Notes under the pieces: model-generated
Told to the model about the DNA's origin: nothing
Database searches by the model: none
The model's input: the letters and a program-made list of their open reading frames with translations, nothing else
Made by a program: the position numbers and the translations under genes
In this document: positions 41,747 to 51,535 of the stretch, in pieces
Numbering within the stretch: position 1 is the first letter of the stretch
Layout: every line of letters begins with the position of its first letter
From: an uncultured Pelagibacteraceae bacterium
Lineage (GTDB): Bacteria > Pseudomonadota > Alphaproteobacteria > Pelagibacterales > Pelagibacteraceae
Assembly (NCBI GenBank): GCA_902552475.1
Contig: CACDJC010000002.1
Coordinates: 36,483 to 100,482, forward strand
Direction: 5' to 3'
DNA: 64,000 nucleotides

Positions 41747-44140
41747 CTAATCTTCCAAAATTGTATTATTTGTTCCTCTTATTTCTGCAAAAGGTATAAA
41801 TTTTATCAAAAACATTAAGTTTTCATCTGGCTTAAGACTTCCATCATTAAAGAATTTTTTTTTATATTCAAGAGAGGCCGACAAACAATCTGTTTCATAA
41901 GTATAATTTAAGTTGTAAAATTGAGTAAAATCTTCGCTCAAATCTTTTGTTGTATTAAATGACAAACTATGTTCTTCGGTAAAGTTTATCATTGTTTCGT
42001 TGCTAATTACTTCACTATCGCCAAAATCATAATTTTCTGTTATGTAATCGAATTTTGTTACAAAATTATTTACACTTAAATTTACTGCTATAGAGTCATA
42101 ATTAGAATAATCTAAATCTCTATCATATGAAAAATTATAGCTTAATTCTAAGTTTTTATTTAAGTTATAAAATGCACTTCCAACAATATCAGATCTTGTT
42201 TGATCCAGTCTAGATTTTGAAGGCAAATTGTTATTTTTTTTATCTTTAATAACATTTCCAAGGTTTAATCCTATAACTTTTTCGTTCAATGAATTCTGTT
42301 TTTCATACTCAATTCCTATAGTCAATGATTTACCTTTTTCAACCATGTCATTTCTACCAATTCTATTTTGAGAAAATAATGCATTATAATCCATTAAAAA
42401 ACTGTCTGAAGATATATCTTTTCCATTTGTTGGACTAAATCTAGCTTGAACAATAGGTTTTATGAAGTTTGAAGAATTCTTTAATTGTTTTTTTAGAGGG
42501 TATTCTGTTTTTATTAATGCCGTTCCAAATATTTCATGGTCATTTTTTTCATCATAAGTTGATGAATTTTTTCCATATGTATTAAAATTTTTTAGTAATA
42601 AACTATAATCTGTTACCAAACCTGAGTTTGATATAAAATCAATGGAATTAAAATTAAAATCATTGTTGATTTGAGCTTCATAAATATTTGTATCGTAATT
42701 TTTTTGATAACCAGAAGATAAAAAAGTGAAATTACCTTTATAATCTGGATCTAACTCAATTGCTTTAGAAAAATTAAATTCTGGAAAAACATATTGGTAT
42801 CTATCACTGTCTGTTTCTGATAAATTTTCATAACGTTTAAATGAGCCATCAAATTTTGTATTTTTATCAATATTTCTATTGATTTTAAAATGAGATGTAA
42901 GAGAGCTATCATCTTCAATTATTTTTGTATTTTGTTTTAGATCATGAATTTTGAGATAGTTATCATTACTTACGTTTTGAATTTTTAAATCATAGTCTGT
43001 TTTATTGTCTAATTTACCATTTATTTCAGCAAATAAATGTGTATGTGAATTATCCTCATCTCTATTCAAACTGAAATCAGAAATTAAATTTGAATTTTCA
43101 AAAGCCTCTCTATATTCAGAATGCATTATAAAATCGTTATCTAAATAAATTCGTGGCTTAAAAGTTAGATCTTTCGAATTAGATAGTGAATAAAAATAAG
43201 GTATATTTACCGCTTGTCCTAAGAGTTTTGAATTTTGGAAAGAAGGTGTCAAAAAACCCGATTTTCTTTTTACTGAAGGATCTGGATGATTAAAATAAGG
43301 CAAAAAGAATGCTTTTTTATTAAAAACTTTTAACCAAGAATTTTTGTACTCAAATAATTTTTTAGTCTTATCGTGAGTAAACTCTTCGCTTTGCAGCTCC
43401 CAACCTCTACATTTTTTATTTTCTAAGCTACAAGTGCTAAATACAGTTTTATAAATTTTAGTTTTTTCATCATTTGAGATTGTGCTTTTTCCTTTTAAAA
43501 TAGGATCATTTTTATTATTTCCAAAAAATGAATCTATGAAATCAACTTTTATATCTTTTCCAGCTATCTCATTTTTCTTTAAGTTAACTTTAGAATTTTC
43601 AAAATAATAATAATTATTGTTTACATCAATTATATTGGTTTTTTTTGACGAAATAATTTCTTTAATTAAATTAAATAAAAATCCTTCTTGAAATCTGTAT
43701 TCATTTAGTTTGTGGTCATTAACAGTTGTATGTTCTCTACTAGAGATTTTCATAAAATTTCTGTCATACAAAATATTTGATGAATTAACTTTGTACTTAT
43801 CTTCAAATTCTACGAATGTTTTTCCTTTTGAATAAATTGTATTATTGATTTGATTATAAATTAAATTTTCAGAGTCAATATGAATTTTTTTTTTACTATC
43901 AATAAATTTTACATTGTCAATAATTGTAAGTTCTGAAATTAATTTATTATAAATAAATTTATCACCCTCAATTTTAATATTTTTTGAAGGTATTCTTGCA
44001 AAACCATTTGTAGCAAAAATCATATTTCCTTTTTGCTTGATTTTTATATTTTCTGAGTCAAAAAAAATTTCATTAGAATATGATTTTGAAATTAAAAAAG
44101 ATAAAAAAATAAATGTGTATAAAAATAAATTAATTTTCAT
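41747..44140 (-). CDS. lptD: LPS-assembly protein LptD
   Basis: Outer-membrane beta-barrel that inserts LPS. Signal peptide (1-22, ending SYS), N-terminal OstA/LptA-like domain (about 25-140), then the barrel; CSLENKKCRGWELQSEEFTHD with conserved cysteines and the PYFNHPDPSVKRKSGFLTPSF segment is the LptD signature. 797 aa. Overlaps lptG by 11 bases. Confidence 0.95.
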   Translation of the reverse strand: MKINLFLYTFIFLSFLISKSYSNEIFFDSENIKIKQKGNMIFATNGFARIPSKNIKIEGDKFIYNKLISELTIIDNVKFIDSKKKIHIDSENLIYNQINNTIYSKGKTFVEFEDKYKVNSSNILYDRNFMKISSREHTTVNDHKLNEYRFQEGFLFNLIKEIISSKKTNIIDVNNNYYYFENSKVNLKKNEIAGKDIKVDFIDSFFGNNKNDPILKGKSTISNDEKTKIYKTVFSTCSLENKKCRGWELQSEEFTHDKTKKLFEYKNSWLKVFNKKAFFLPYFNHPDPSVKRKSGFLTPSFQNSKLLGQAVNIPYFYSLSNSKDLTFKPRIYLDNDFIMHSEYREAFENSNLISDFSLNRDEDNSHTHLFAEINGKLDNKTDYDLKIQNVSNDNYLKIHDLKQNTKIIEDDSSLTSHFKINRNIDKNTKFDGSFKRYENLSETDSDRYQYVFPEFNFSKAIELDPDYKGNFTFLSSGYQKNYDTNIYEAQINNDFNFNSIDFISNSGLVTDYSLLLKNFNTYGKNSSTYDEKNDHEIFGTALIKTEYPLKKQLKNSSNFIKPIVQARFSPTNGKDISSDSFLMDYNALFSQNRIGRNDMVEKGKSLTIGIEYEKQNSLNEKVIGLNLGNVIKDKKNNNLPSKSRLDQTRSDIVGSAFYNLNKNLELSYNFSYDRDLDYSNYDSIAVNLSVNNFVTKFDYITENYDFGDSEVISNETMINFTEEHSLSFNTTKDLSEDFTQFYNLNYTYETDCLSASLEYKKKFFNDGSLKPDENLMFLIKFIPFAEIRGTNNTILED

Positions 44141-45212
44141 TTAATCTTGTTAACCCTAATGTGCATATGAGAAAAATAATTAATTGTGGTAACCATATGG
44201 CAATTTCTACAGGTAAAGTTTCATTTTTTCCAAAGAGCATAGCAAAATAATTTATATAATAAAATACTACAGATACAATTACCCCAATAACCACTAAAAA
44301 GAATTTTGATTTTATGTTATTAAATTTGAACATAAGTAATGACCCTATGATAGTAGTCAGAGCTAAATATATAGGAAGACTGTAAAGCTTATTTAAATGT
44401 AATTTAATTTCAGTTGAGGAATACCCTATATCTTTATAATTTTGTTTAAGTTTAAGCAGTTCAAAAATATTTAAAGAATTTAAATTTGAATATAAGTTTG
44501 ATATAATTTTTCCATTATAAGAAGACTTATAATTATATAATTTGTGTAATTTATTTTGTTTTTCTTCATTAAACATTATTACACTTTTAAGCACCCATAA
44601 ATTATTTTCAATATTTGCTTTATCAGCAATAATTGTATTTAATAATTCATAATTTTGATTAAGCTCAGTAATTTTAATCTTTTCTAAAGTGTTGAACTTA
44701 TAAATTTTAGCATTAATAATAAATATTTTCTCATTATTTTTTTCTTTTATCCATAAGCCATCTGAGTTTACTACGGCAAGGTGGTCACTGGAGTTTGAAA
44801 ATTGATATTTAAAATTAAGGTATAGGCTCTTTAAGTTAGACGAAACAGAGTAATATACAACAATTAACAATATACCTACTATCAATGAAACCGTTGAAAT
44901 AATAAATGTAACTCTAAAGTTATTTACTCCATGACTTTTTAGCAGTTCTATCTCTTCTTTTTCATATAGACTTATAAAAAAAAACATAACTCCTAGTAAA
45001 AAAATAAATGGAAGTGTTTCAAAAACTATTGATGGAATATTTAAAACTGTGAGAAAAATAGGATAAAAAATATTACTGTCTGTGTTTTCTAGATATTTTA
45101 ATTCTTCAAAAATATGTAAAAAAAAACTTAAAAAAAAGAAAACAACTCCAATTATTAAAATATTCTTTAAAAATAATTTACTTAAATAATTTTCGTGTTT
45201 TTTTAATATCAC
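44130..45212 (-). CDS. lptG: LPS export ABC transporter permease LptG
   Basis: Inner-membrane permease of the Lpt bridge. Six hydrophobic helices with a periplasmic jellyroll in between; EKEEIELLKSHGVN is the coupling helix for LptB. 360 aa. The four-base overlap with lptF and the neighbouring lptD distinguish the two permeases. Confidence 0.93.
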   Translation of the reverse strand: MILKKHENYLSKLFLKNILIIGVVFFFLSFFLHIFEELKYLENTDSNIFYPIFLTVLNIPSIVFETLPFIFLLGVMFFFISLYEKEEIELLKSHGVNNFRVTFIISTVSLIVGILLIVVYYSVSSNLKSLYLNFKYQFSNSSDHLAVVNSDGLWIKEKNNEKIFIINAKIYKFNTLEKIKITELNQNYELLNTIIADKANIENNLWVLKSVIMFNEEKQNKLHKLYNYKSSYNGKIISNLYSNLNSLNIFELLKLKQNYKDIGYSSTEIKLHLNKLYSLPIYLALTTIIGSLLMFKFNNIKSKFFLVVIGVIVSVVFYYINYFAMLFGKNETLPVEIAIWLPQLIIFLICTLGLTRLNEN

Positions 45213-46351
45213 AATAAACCTAAATTAAATTTTGTTACTATTCCTAAAATTAAATAATAAGATAAAACTAATAATAATGGTAAAGAAATAATGAAGTATA
45301 AAATAATTCCTGAGGATACAAAAAATTTTAAACCTATTTGAGATAAAATTATCGCAAATACACCTATTAAAAAAATATTTAACTTATAAAATTTATTAAA
45401 ATATTTTGTTTTTGGTGAAATTATTAAGCTAGCTCCAATCAATGATATTATTAAAGTATAAAATGGCAATATTAACCTTTTGTAAATTTCTTCCAAAAAC
45501 GATTTGAGAGATTTCTCAGGGGCAGTCTTAGTTCTTTCTTTACATTCAAGACTTGAAAATTTTTTTTCATAAAAATATTCTTTTATACAATTAAATAAAA
45601 ATAATGTGTTTAATTCTTGAACTTTTGGGTAAGTAACTGTTTTTGTTGAAAGATTTGATAAATTATAGTCAGTTTCAGAAAAATTCAATTTATAAATTTG
45701 TTCTTTATCAATATTTGTAATTCCGCCGTTAAATAATCTTAAAATAAAATTATCATTTTTTCTAATCATTCTTCCATTTTCTGCTACAATTATTTTTGCT
45801 TTATTATCTTCTAAAGTTTCATTGATATATATTTTTTTTAATTCACCATCTTTATTTATTTTCTCAACAAATATAGTGAGATTATTTACTACATTTATAA
45901 ATTTTTTTTCTGAAATTAATTTAGGTAAAAATTCTATTTTTGAATCTTTTATATAATTTCTTGCTAAGTTTTGTGTGGTAGGCACAACAAATAAGTTTAA
46001 AATTAAATGAAAAAATAAAAAAATAATAGATAATTTTAAAATAAAATTTATAAATTCAATTTTTCTAATCCCATTGTTCCAAAATACAATTAATTCATTT
46101 GAATTGTTGTATTTATTAATTATGTAAAAAATAGAAATAAAAAAAACAAATATTATTGTATTGCTAAGTATTTTAGGAAAGCTCAATGTTGCATAATAAA
46201 AATATACCTTTAGCCCGTGCCCATCATCAGAAACTAGATCGAGAAGATTGACAGCTTGAATTATCCAAATTATGAAAGATATGCTAAAAGCCGATATTAA
46301 AAAAAAATTGAATATATCCAAAGAAAATTTGCGAAAAATTAATTTATTCAT
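45209..46351 (-). CDS. lptF: LPS export ABC transporter permease LptF
   Basis: Partner of LptG. Six hydrophobic helices, YNNSNELIVFWNNGIRKIEFI coupling region, and the SEKKFINVVNNLTIFVEKI start of the periplasmic domain. 380 aa. First gene of the lptFG-lptD-surA-pdxA-rsmA operon; divergent from pepA with a 54-base gap. Confidence 0.93.
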   Translation of the reverse strand: MNKLIFRKFSLDIFNFFLISAFSISFIIWIIQAVNLLDLVSDDGHGLKVYFYYATLSFPKILSNTIIFVFFISIFYIINKYNNSNELIVFWNNGIRKIEFINFILKLSIIFLFFHLILNLFVVPTTQNLARNYIKDSKIEFLPKLISEKKFINVVNNLTIFVEKINKDGELKKIYINETLEDNKAKIIVAENGRMIRKNDNFILRLFNGGITNIDKEQIYKLNFSETDYNLSNLSTKTVTYPKVQELNTLFLFNCIKEYFYEKKFSSLECKERTKTAPEKSLKSFLEEIYKRLILPFYTLIISLIGASLIISPKTKYFNKFYKLNIFLIGVFAIILSQIGLKFFVSSGIILYFIISLPLLLVLSYYLILGIVTKFNLGLL

Positions 46352-46405
46352 TGAAATTACTATTTTAATAAATATACAACATTATCTATTAAATATTTCA
46401 AAAAA

Positions 46406-47815
46406 ATGAAGCTAAAAGTAAATTTTGTCGGTAAAATCTCAAAAGCAGCAGCAATAAATGAGATAGTTTTTGTAAAAAACAAAAGTAATAAAAATGTTGC
46501 TGATGATGAATTGTTTAAAGAGCAGCTAATTACCCAAAAAGAGCTAAATGGAAAAAATAAAATATTCGTTAATTGTATTAAATCCACATCATCAAAAGAT
46601 TATGAAAAAATAGGATCAAAACTTTTTGATTATTTAAAAAATAATAAAAAAGAAAAGTCTTATATTGAGTCAGATAAAATCAATATTAATAAGATAAATT
46701 TAGAGAAAGTTTTGCATGGAGCTAAACTTAAATCATATAATTTTGATATTTATAAAAGTAATAACAAAAAAAAAAAAACTATTGAATTAAATGTTGTAGG
46801 TGAAAAAAATAACATAACAAATGTTTTAAGAAAAAAATTAGATGCATTAGTTGAAGGAATATTTTTTACTAGAGATTTAGTTTCTGAACCAGGAAATATT
46901 TTACATCCTGATGAATATGCAAAAAGATTAATTAAATTAAAAAAATTAGGATTGAAAGTAAAAGTATACAATGAAAAAAAATTAAAAAAATTAGGATGCA
47001 ATGCTTTACTTGGAGTAGGACAGGGAAGTATTAGAGGTTCTTATCTTGTAACTATTGAATGGAGAGGACATAAATCAAAATCGAAACCTTTGGCATTTAT
47101 TGGAAAAGGAGTTTGTTTTGATACTGGTGGTTACTCTTTAAAACCAGCAAGATTTATGGAAGACATGACTTATGATATGGCAGGCTCGGCTGCTGTAGTA
47201 GGTTTAATGAAAACTCTAGCTTTAAGAAAAGCAAAAATTAATGCAGTTGGTGTAGTAGGCCTTGTTGAGAATATGGTAAGTGGAAACGCACAAAGACCTG
47301 GTGATATTGTAAAATCTTACAGTGGAAAAACAATAGAGGTATTAAATACAGATGCAGAAGGAAGATTAGTTTTAGCAGACGCTTTAACTTTCACAGAAAA
47401 AAAATTTAAACCTAAATTCATGATTGATTTAGCAACCTTAACTGGTGCTATTATTGTTTCTTTGGGTTCAGAGTATGCGGGGCTTTTTTCTAATGATGAT
47501 AAATTATCAAAACAATTAATTGAAGCAGGAGAAAGAGTTGAAGAAAAATTATGGAGAATGCCTCTTCACAAAAACTTTGACAAGCTGATAAACTCTAAAA
47601 ATGCTGATATGCAAAATATTAATTATGTTGGTGGAGCTGGATCAACCACTGCAGCACAGTTTTTACAAAGATTTGTAATTAACAATACACCTTGGGCACA
47701 CCTTGATATAGCAGGTATGGCCTTTTCTAAATATGCTAGTGCTTTAAATTCAGGAGGTGCAACAGGATATGGTGTAAGATTGTTAAATAAATTTATTGAG
47801 GAAAACTATGAGTAA
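46406..47815 (+). CDS. pepA: Leucyl (cytosol) aminopeptidase, M17 family
   Basis: Dizinc aminopeptidase. IGKGVCFDTGGYSLKPARFMEDMTYDMAG and the signature NTDAEGRLVLADAL hold the metal and catalytic residues. 469 aa; the N-terminal domain (1 to about 150) is divergent and Lys-rich. Overlaps ndk by eight bases. Confidence 0.95.
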   Translation: MKLKVNFVGKISKAAAINEIVFVKNKSNKNVADDELFKEQLITQKELNGKNKIFVNCIKSTSSKDYEKIGSKLFDYLKNNKKEKSYIESDKININKINLEKVLHGAKLKSYNFDIYKSNNKKKKTIELNVVGEKNNITNVLRKKLDALVEGIFFTRDLVSEPGNILHPDEYAKRLIKLKKLGLKVKVYNEKKLKKLGCNALLGVGQGSIRGSYLVTIEWRGHKSKSKPLAFIGKGVCFDTGGYSLKPARFMEDMTYDMAGSAAVVGLMKTLALRKAKINAVGVVGLVENMVSGNAQRPGDIVKSYSGKTIEVLNTDAEGRLVLADALTFTEKKFKPKFMIDLATLTGAIIVSLGSEYAGLFSNDDKLSKQLIEAGERVEEKLWRMPLHKNFDKLINSKNADMQNINYVGGAGSTTAAQFLQRFVINNTPWAHLDIAGMAFSKYASALNSGGATGYGVRLLNKFIEENYE

Positions 47816-48218
47816 TACAGAACAAACCTTATCTATAATCAAACCCGATGCAGTTGAAAGAAATTTACAAGATGAAATAAAAAATGAATTTAAAATAAAT
47901 GGGTTTGAAATTGTTAAAGAAAAAAAAATTCATATATCTAAACAAGAAGCAGAAAAATTTTATAAAGTTCATGAAACGAAGCCTTTTTATAATAATTTAT
48001 GCGCATATTTATCGTCTGGCCCGATTGTTGTGATGACCCTTCAAAAAGAAAATGCAGTATTAGATAACAGGAAGCTAATGGGTGCTACAAATCCAGATCA
48101 AGCAGAAGAGGGTACTCTAAGAAAAAAATATGGGATATCTATTGATAAAAATTCAGTTCATGGATCAGACAGTAACGAAAATGCAAAAATAGAAATTGAT
48201 TTCTTTTTTAAAGATTAG
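47808..48218 (+). CDS. ndk: Nucleoside diphosphate kinase
   Basis: Balances NTP pools. TLSIIKPDAVERN at the start and KNSVHGSDSNENA with the phospho-histidine. The track begins at a TTG at 47796; the ATG at 47808 is preferred since it gives the normal N-terminus MSNTEQTLSIIKPDA. About 136 aa. Its end overlaps purN by 11 bases. Confidence 0.96.
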   Translation: MSNTEQTLSIIKPDAVERNLQDEIKNEFKINGFEIVKEKKIHISKQEAEKFYKVHETKPFYNNLCAYLSSGPIVVMTLQKENAVLDNRKLMGATNPDQAEEGTLRKKYGISIDKNSVHGSDSNENAKIEIDFFFKD

Positions 48219-48789
48219 ATAAAAATTTACAAACAGCGGCAGAATAAATTTTGTGTTCTATTTTTAATACTTTTTTTTCTAACGATTTTACATTATCTAA
48301 TTTAGAAATTTTAATTTTTTTTTGTAAAATAATTTTTCCCGAGTCTAATTTTTCAGTAACTAAATGAACTGTTGAGCCAGAATATTTATCTTTGTTTCTA
48401 ATTGCTCTAAAATGAGTATTTAAACCTTTATACTTTGGTAAAAGAGAAGGATGAATATTTAAAATTGGTTTATTAAACTTATCGATAAACTTTTTTGATA
48501 TTATTTTCATAAATCCTGCAAGGCAAATTAATTCAATTTTAAATTTTTTTAACAATTTCAACAATTTGATTTCTGCATTTTCTATATTATTGTAATTTAT
48601 AACATAAAATTTTATTTTTGATTTTTCAGCATATTTTAAACCTAATGCATTTGAGTTATTTGAAATAATTAAATTAACTCTAAATAATGAATTTTTATAA
48701 TTAGAATTTTTTATTAAATATTTTAGATTGCTACCTCTTCCAGAAATAAATACAGCTATGTTAGTTTTATTTCCAATTGATTTTGCCAC
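48208..48789 (-). CDS. purN: Phosphoribosylglycinamide formyltransferase
   Basis: Folate-dependent step three of purine synthesis. VFISGRGSNLKYLI, LAGFMKIIS, and LNIHPSLLPKYKGLNTH with the catalytic His/Asn; STVHLVTEKLDSGKII follows. 193 aa. Overlaps purM by 23 bases in the same operon. Confidence 0.96.
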   Translation of the reverse strand: MAKSIGNKTNIAVFISGRGSNLKYLIKNSNYKNSLFRVNLIISNNSNALGLKYAEKSKIKFYVINYNNIENAEIKLLKLLKKFKIELICLAGFMKIISKKFIDKFNKPILNIHPSLLPKYKGLNTHFRAIRNKDKYSGSTVHLVTEKLDSGKIILQKKIKISKLDNVKSLEKKVLKIEHKIYSAAVCKFLSNL

Positions 48790-49792
48790 TTAATTTTACT
48801 CTCCGGGAATTATTAGTAATTTTTCCTATAACATAGGGTTTATAATTTGCTGAAAAATATTTATATACTTTTTTTAAATTATTTGGACTAATTATAATAC
48901 AAAATCCTACACCACAATTAAATGTATTTAACATTTCTTTTTCACTAATTTTTGATTTTTTAAGCCATTTAAATATTTCAAAAATTTTTATTTTATTTAA
49001 ATCTATTTCAGCGCACAAATTTTTTGGCACAATACGTTTTAAGTTATCTTTGAGTCCACCACCAGTAATATTTGCACATCCGTTCAATAAATTTTTATCA
49101 TTAAGTTTTAATATTTCATTAACATATATTTTTGTAGGTTTAATTAATTCTTTTTTTAAAAACATATTATTTTTAATTTTAATTTTTTGCTTTTTAATTA
49201 TGTGTCTTACTAGTGAGTAACCGTTAGAATGCAGACCATTAGAAGGTATAGCTAAAATTATATCGTTTTTTTTTATTTTATTTATTAATATTTTTTTTTT
49301 TTCAACAAAGCCTACAGCAAAACCTGCTAAATCAAATTTACCATTAGAATAAGTGCCAGGCATTTCTGCAGTTTCTCCTCCTACCAGCGAACAATTTGCT
49401 AGCTCACAACCTTTTACTATCCCTTTGACTATTTTTTTTAGTTTATTAAGTTTTATTTTATCTATCGATATATAATCAAGAAACAGGTGTGGCTTTGCGC
49501 CTTGAACAATTAAATCATTTACACACATAGCAACCAAATCGATTCCAATTGTATCAAATTTATTTAACTCATTTGCAATTTCGATTTTTGTTCCGACACC
49601 ATCAGTGCTTGTTACTATCTGAGGTTTTTTAAGGTTATTTGGTACTTCTGTAATTGCACCAAATCCACCTATATTCTTAAAATCAACACTTTTATTTGTT
49701 TTTTTTGTTATAGATTTTATGAAGTTTACAAATTTATCTGCTTGCTTAATGTTAACTCCGCTTCTTTGATATGTTAACTTATTTGTTTTCAT
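48767..49792 (-). CDS. purM: Phosphoribosylformylglycinamidine cyclo-ligase
   Basis: AIR synthetase, step five of purine synthesis. YQRSGVNIKQADKFV at the start, STDGVGTKIEIA, SLVGGETAEMPGTY and ITGGGLKDNLKRIVP are the classical blocks. 341 aa. Its ATG lies 11 bases from the divergent DUF2066 start. Confidence 0.96.
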   Translation of the reverse strand: MKTNKLTYQRSGVNIKQADKFVNFIKSITKKTNKSVDFKNIGGFGAITEVPNNLKKPQIVTSTDGVGTKIEIANELNKFDTIGIDLVAMCVNDLIVQGAKPHLFLDYISIDKIKLNKLKKIVKGIVKGCELANCSLVGGETAEMPGTYSNGKFDLAGFAVGFVEKKKILINKIKKNDIILAIPSNGLHSNGYSLVRHIIKKQKIKIKNNMFLKKELIKPTKIYVNEILKLNDKNLLNGCANITGGGLKDNLKRIVPKNLCAEIDLNKIKIFEIFKWLKKSKISEKEMLNTFNCGVGFCIIISPNNLKKVYKYFSANYKPYVIGKITNNSRRVKLSGKINWK

Positions 49793-49803
49793 AATTGATT
49801 TTT

Positions 49804-50880
49804 ATGCCAAAATTTAAAAAAAAAATATATTCATATCTATACATTCTTTTTTTATTTTTAGTCTTTAATTTTATCGAGTTTTCCACAAACAATGCATTAG
49901 GCAAAAATTTTATTATTTCAGAAATAAATATAGAAGAAAAATATAATCTTAATTTTGATAAATCAAAAGTTATAGATAAGGGTTTTTTAAAAGCTTTCAA
50001 AGTACTAACTCACAAAATTCTTGAAAAAAAGGATCAGTTAAAAGTTAAAAATATTCAAATTGAAGATGTTAAATATTTAATCGATAATTTTTCTATATTA
50101 GATGAGACTTTTATAGATAAAAATTACCAGGTTACTTTAGAAGTACAATTTGATAGAAAAAAAATAATCAAATTCTTAAATAAAAAAAAAATTTTTTCTT
50201 CTCTACCAAGTGAAATTGATGTTTTTCTGTTGCCAATATTATTGGATACAAAAAATAATGAACTATATTATTTAAATCAAAATATTTTTTTTAATTTATG
50301 GAATGATGTATTGGAAAATTACTTTCTAATAAAATATATTTTACCTAATGAGGATATTGAAGACCATTTTATTATCAAAAAAAATATTAATAATTTAGAA
50401 AATTATAGTTTTGAGGAAATAGTAAAAAAATATAATTTAGAAAATCATATAATTTTGATTTTACTAAAAAGTGACAATAAATTGAGACTTTATTCTAAAA
50501 TTAATTTTGAAAATAAAAATATGATAATAAATAGAAATTTTAAAAATATAGATATTAACAATAAAACTTCAATTAAAAATATTATTTTAGAAATAAAAAA
50601 CATGTATGAGGATAAGTGGAAATCTCTTAATAAACTTAATACTACAATTGAGCTACCTATAAGATTATCTCTTGACTCAAAAAATATTAATTTATCTATT
50701 AAACTTGAAAAAACATTAAAAGATTTAGATTTTGTCTCAGATTTTAAAATTGAAAAATTTAATAATAATGAAATTATATATAAAATAATTTTTAATAGTA
50801 CACCTCAAAGATTTTTAGATGACATAATAACTTCTGGCTTTAAGATTGACACAACAAAAAGTATTTGGAAAATAAAATGA
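49804..50880 (+). CDS. DUF2066-type exported protein
   Basis: Function unknown. Signal peptide (KFKKKIYSYLYILFLFLVFNF) then an Asn/Lys-rich mature part with YQVTLEVQFDRKKIIKFL, fitting the DUF2066 family, which sits between purM and hdaA in many alphaproteobacteria; the call leans on this synteny. The track uses a TTG at 49795; the ATG at 49804 is preferred. The stop overlaps the hdaA ATG (ATGA). Confidence 0.65.
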   Translation: MPKFKKKIYSYLYILFLFLVFNFIEFSTNNALGKNFIISEINIEEKYNLNFDKSKVIDKGFLKAFKVLTHKILEKKDQLKVKNIQIEDVKYLIDNFSILDETFIDKNYQVTLEVQFDRKKIIKFLNKKKIFSSLPSEIDVFLLPILLDTKNNELYYLNQNIFFNLWNDVLENYFLIKYILPNEDIEDHFIIKKNINNLENYSFEEIVKKYNLENHIILILLKSDNKLRLYSKINFENKNMIINRNFKNIDINNKTSIKNIILEIKNMYEDKWKSLNKLNTTIELPIRLSLDSKNINLSIKLEKTLKDLDFVSDFKIEKFNNNEIIYKIIFNSTPQRFLDDIITSGFKIDTTKSIWKIK

Positions 50881-51533
50881 GAGAGTTAAATCAATTATTA
50901 CTTGGATTAGATCATAAAAAAAATTTTAATGAACATGATTTTTATGTATCAAAAAGTAATTATTATGCTTTTAATATAATTGATAAATGGCCAAAGTGGG
51001 AAAAAAAAATTCTTAATATTTTTGGAGAAAAACTTTCAGGCAAAACCCATCTTGCAAATATATTTAAATCTAAAACTAATGCTATAATAATAGATGCAAA
51101 AGATATTAACGATGAAATTTTTAAAAAATTAAAAATGTTTGAAAATATAGTTATTGATAATTTTGAAAGTAATTATGATGAAAAATTAATATATTCTATT
51201 TTTAATCTAGTTGACCAAGACAACAAATATATGATGATTAACTCAATATTTCCTATCAATGAAACTAAGTTTGAACTTCCAGATTTGATTTCAAGATCAA
51301 AGAATTGCTTAAGTGTCAAAATAGATAATCCTGATGATGATTTAATTTTTGCATTAATACTTAAGAATTTTTCTGATCGTCAAATAAAAGTAGAAAAGAA
51401 AATTATTGAATTCATAGTTAATAGAATAGACAGATCCTATAGCAAAATATATGAATTTATATATAAGGTTGATGAACTAAGTTTAAAAAAAAAGAAACCA
51501 ATAAATTTAAAAACAATTAAAGAAATTTTATAA
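50877..51533 (+). CDS. hdaA: HdaA/DnaA-like regulator of replication initiation
   Basis: Truncated AAA+ relative of DnaA that promotes inactivation of DnaA-ATP. FDEHDFYVSKSN-like start (NFNEHDFYVSKSNYYAF), degenerate P-loop GEKLSGKTHLANIF, IVIDNFE Walker B, LISRSKNCLSVKI and the C-terminal helical region. ATG at 50877 replaces the track's TTG. About 218 aa. Confidence 0.85.
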   Translation: MRELNQLLLGLDHKKNFNEHDFYVSKSNYYAFNIIDKWPKWEKKILNIFGEKLSGKTHLANIFKSKTNAIIIDAKDINDEIFKKLKMFENIVIDNFESNYDEKLIYSIFNLVDQDNKYMMINSIFPINETKFELPDLISRSKNCLSVKIDNPDDDLIFALILKNFSDRQIKVEKKIIEFIVNRIDRSYSKIYEFIYKVDELSLKKKKPINLKTIKEIL

Positions 51534-51535
51534 AG

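Noticed and set aside
47796-47807. TTG start of ndk given by the ORF track
   Set aside because: It adds MRKT before the normal N-terminus; the ATG at 47808 is the better start.
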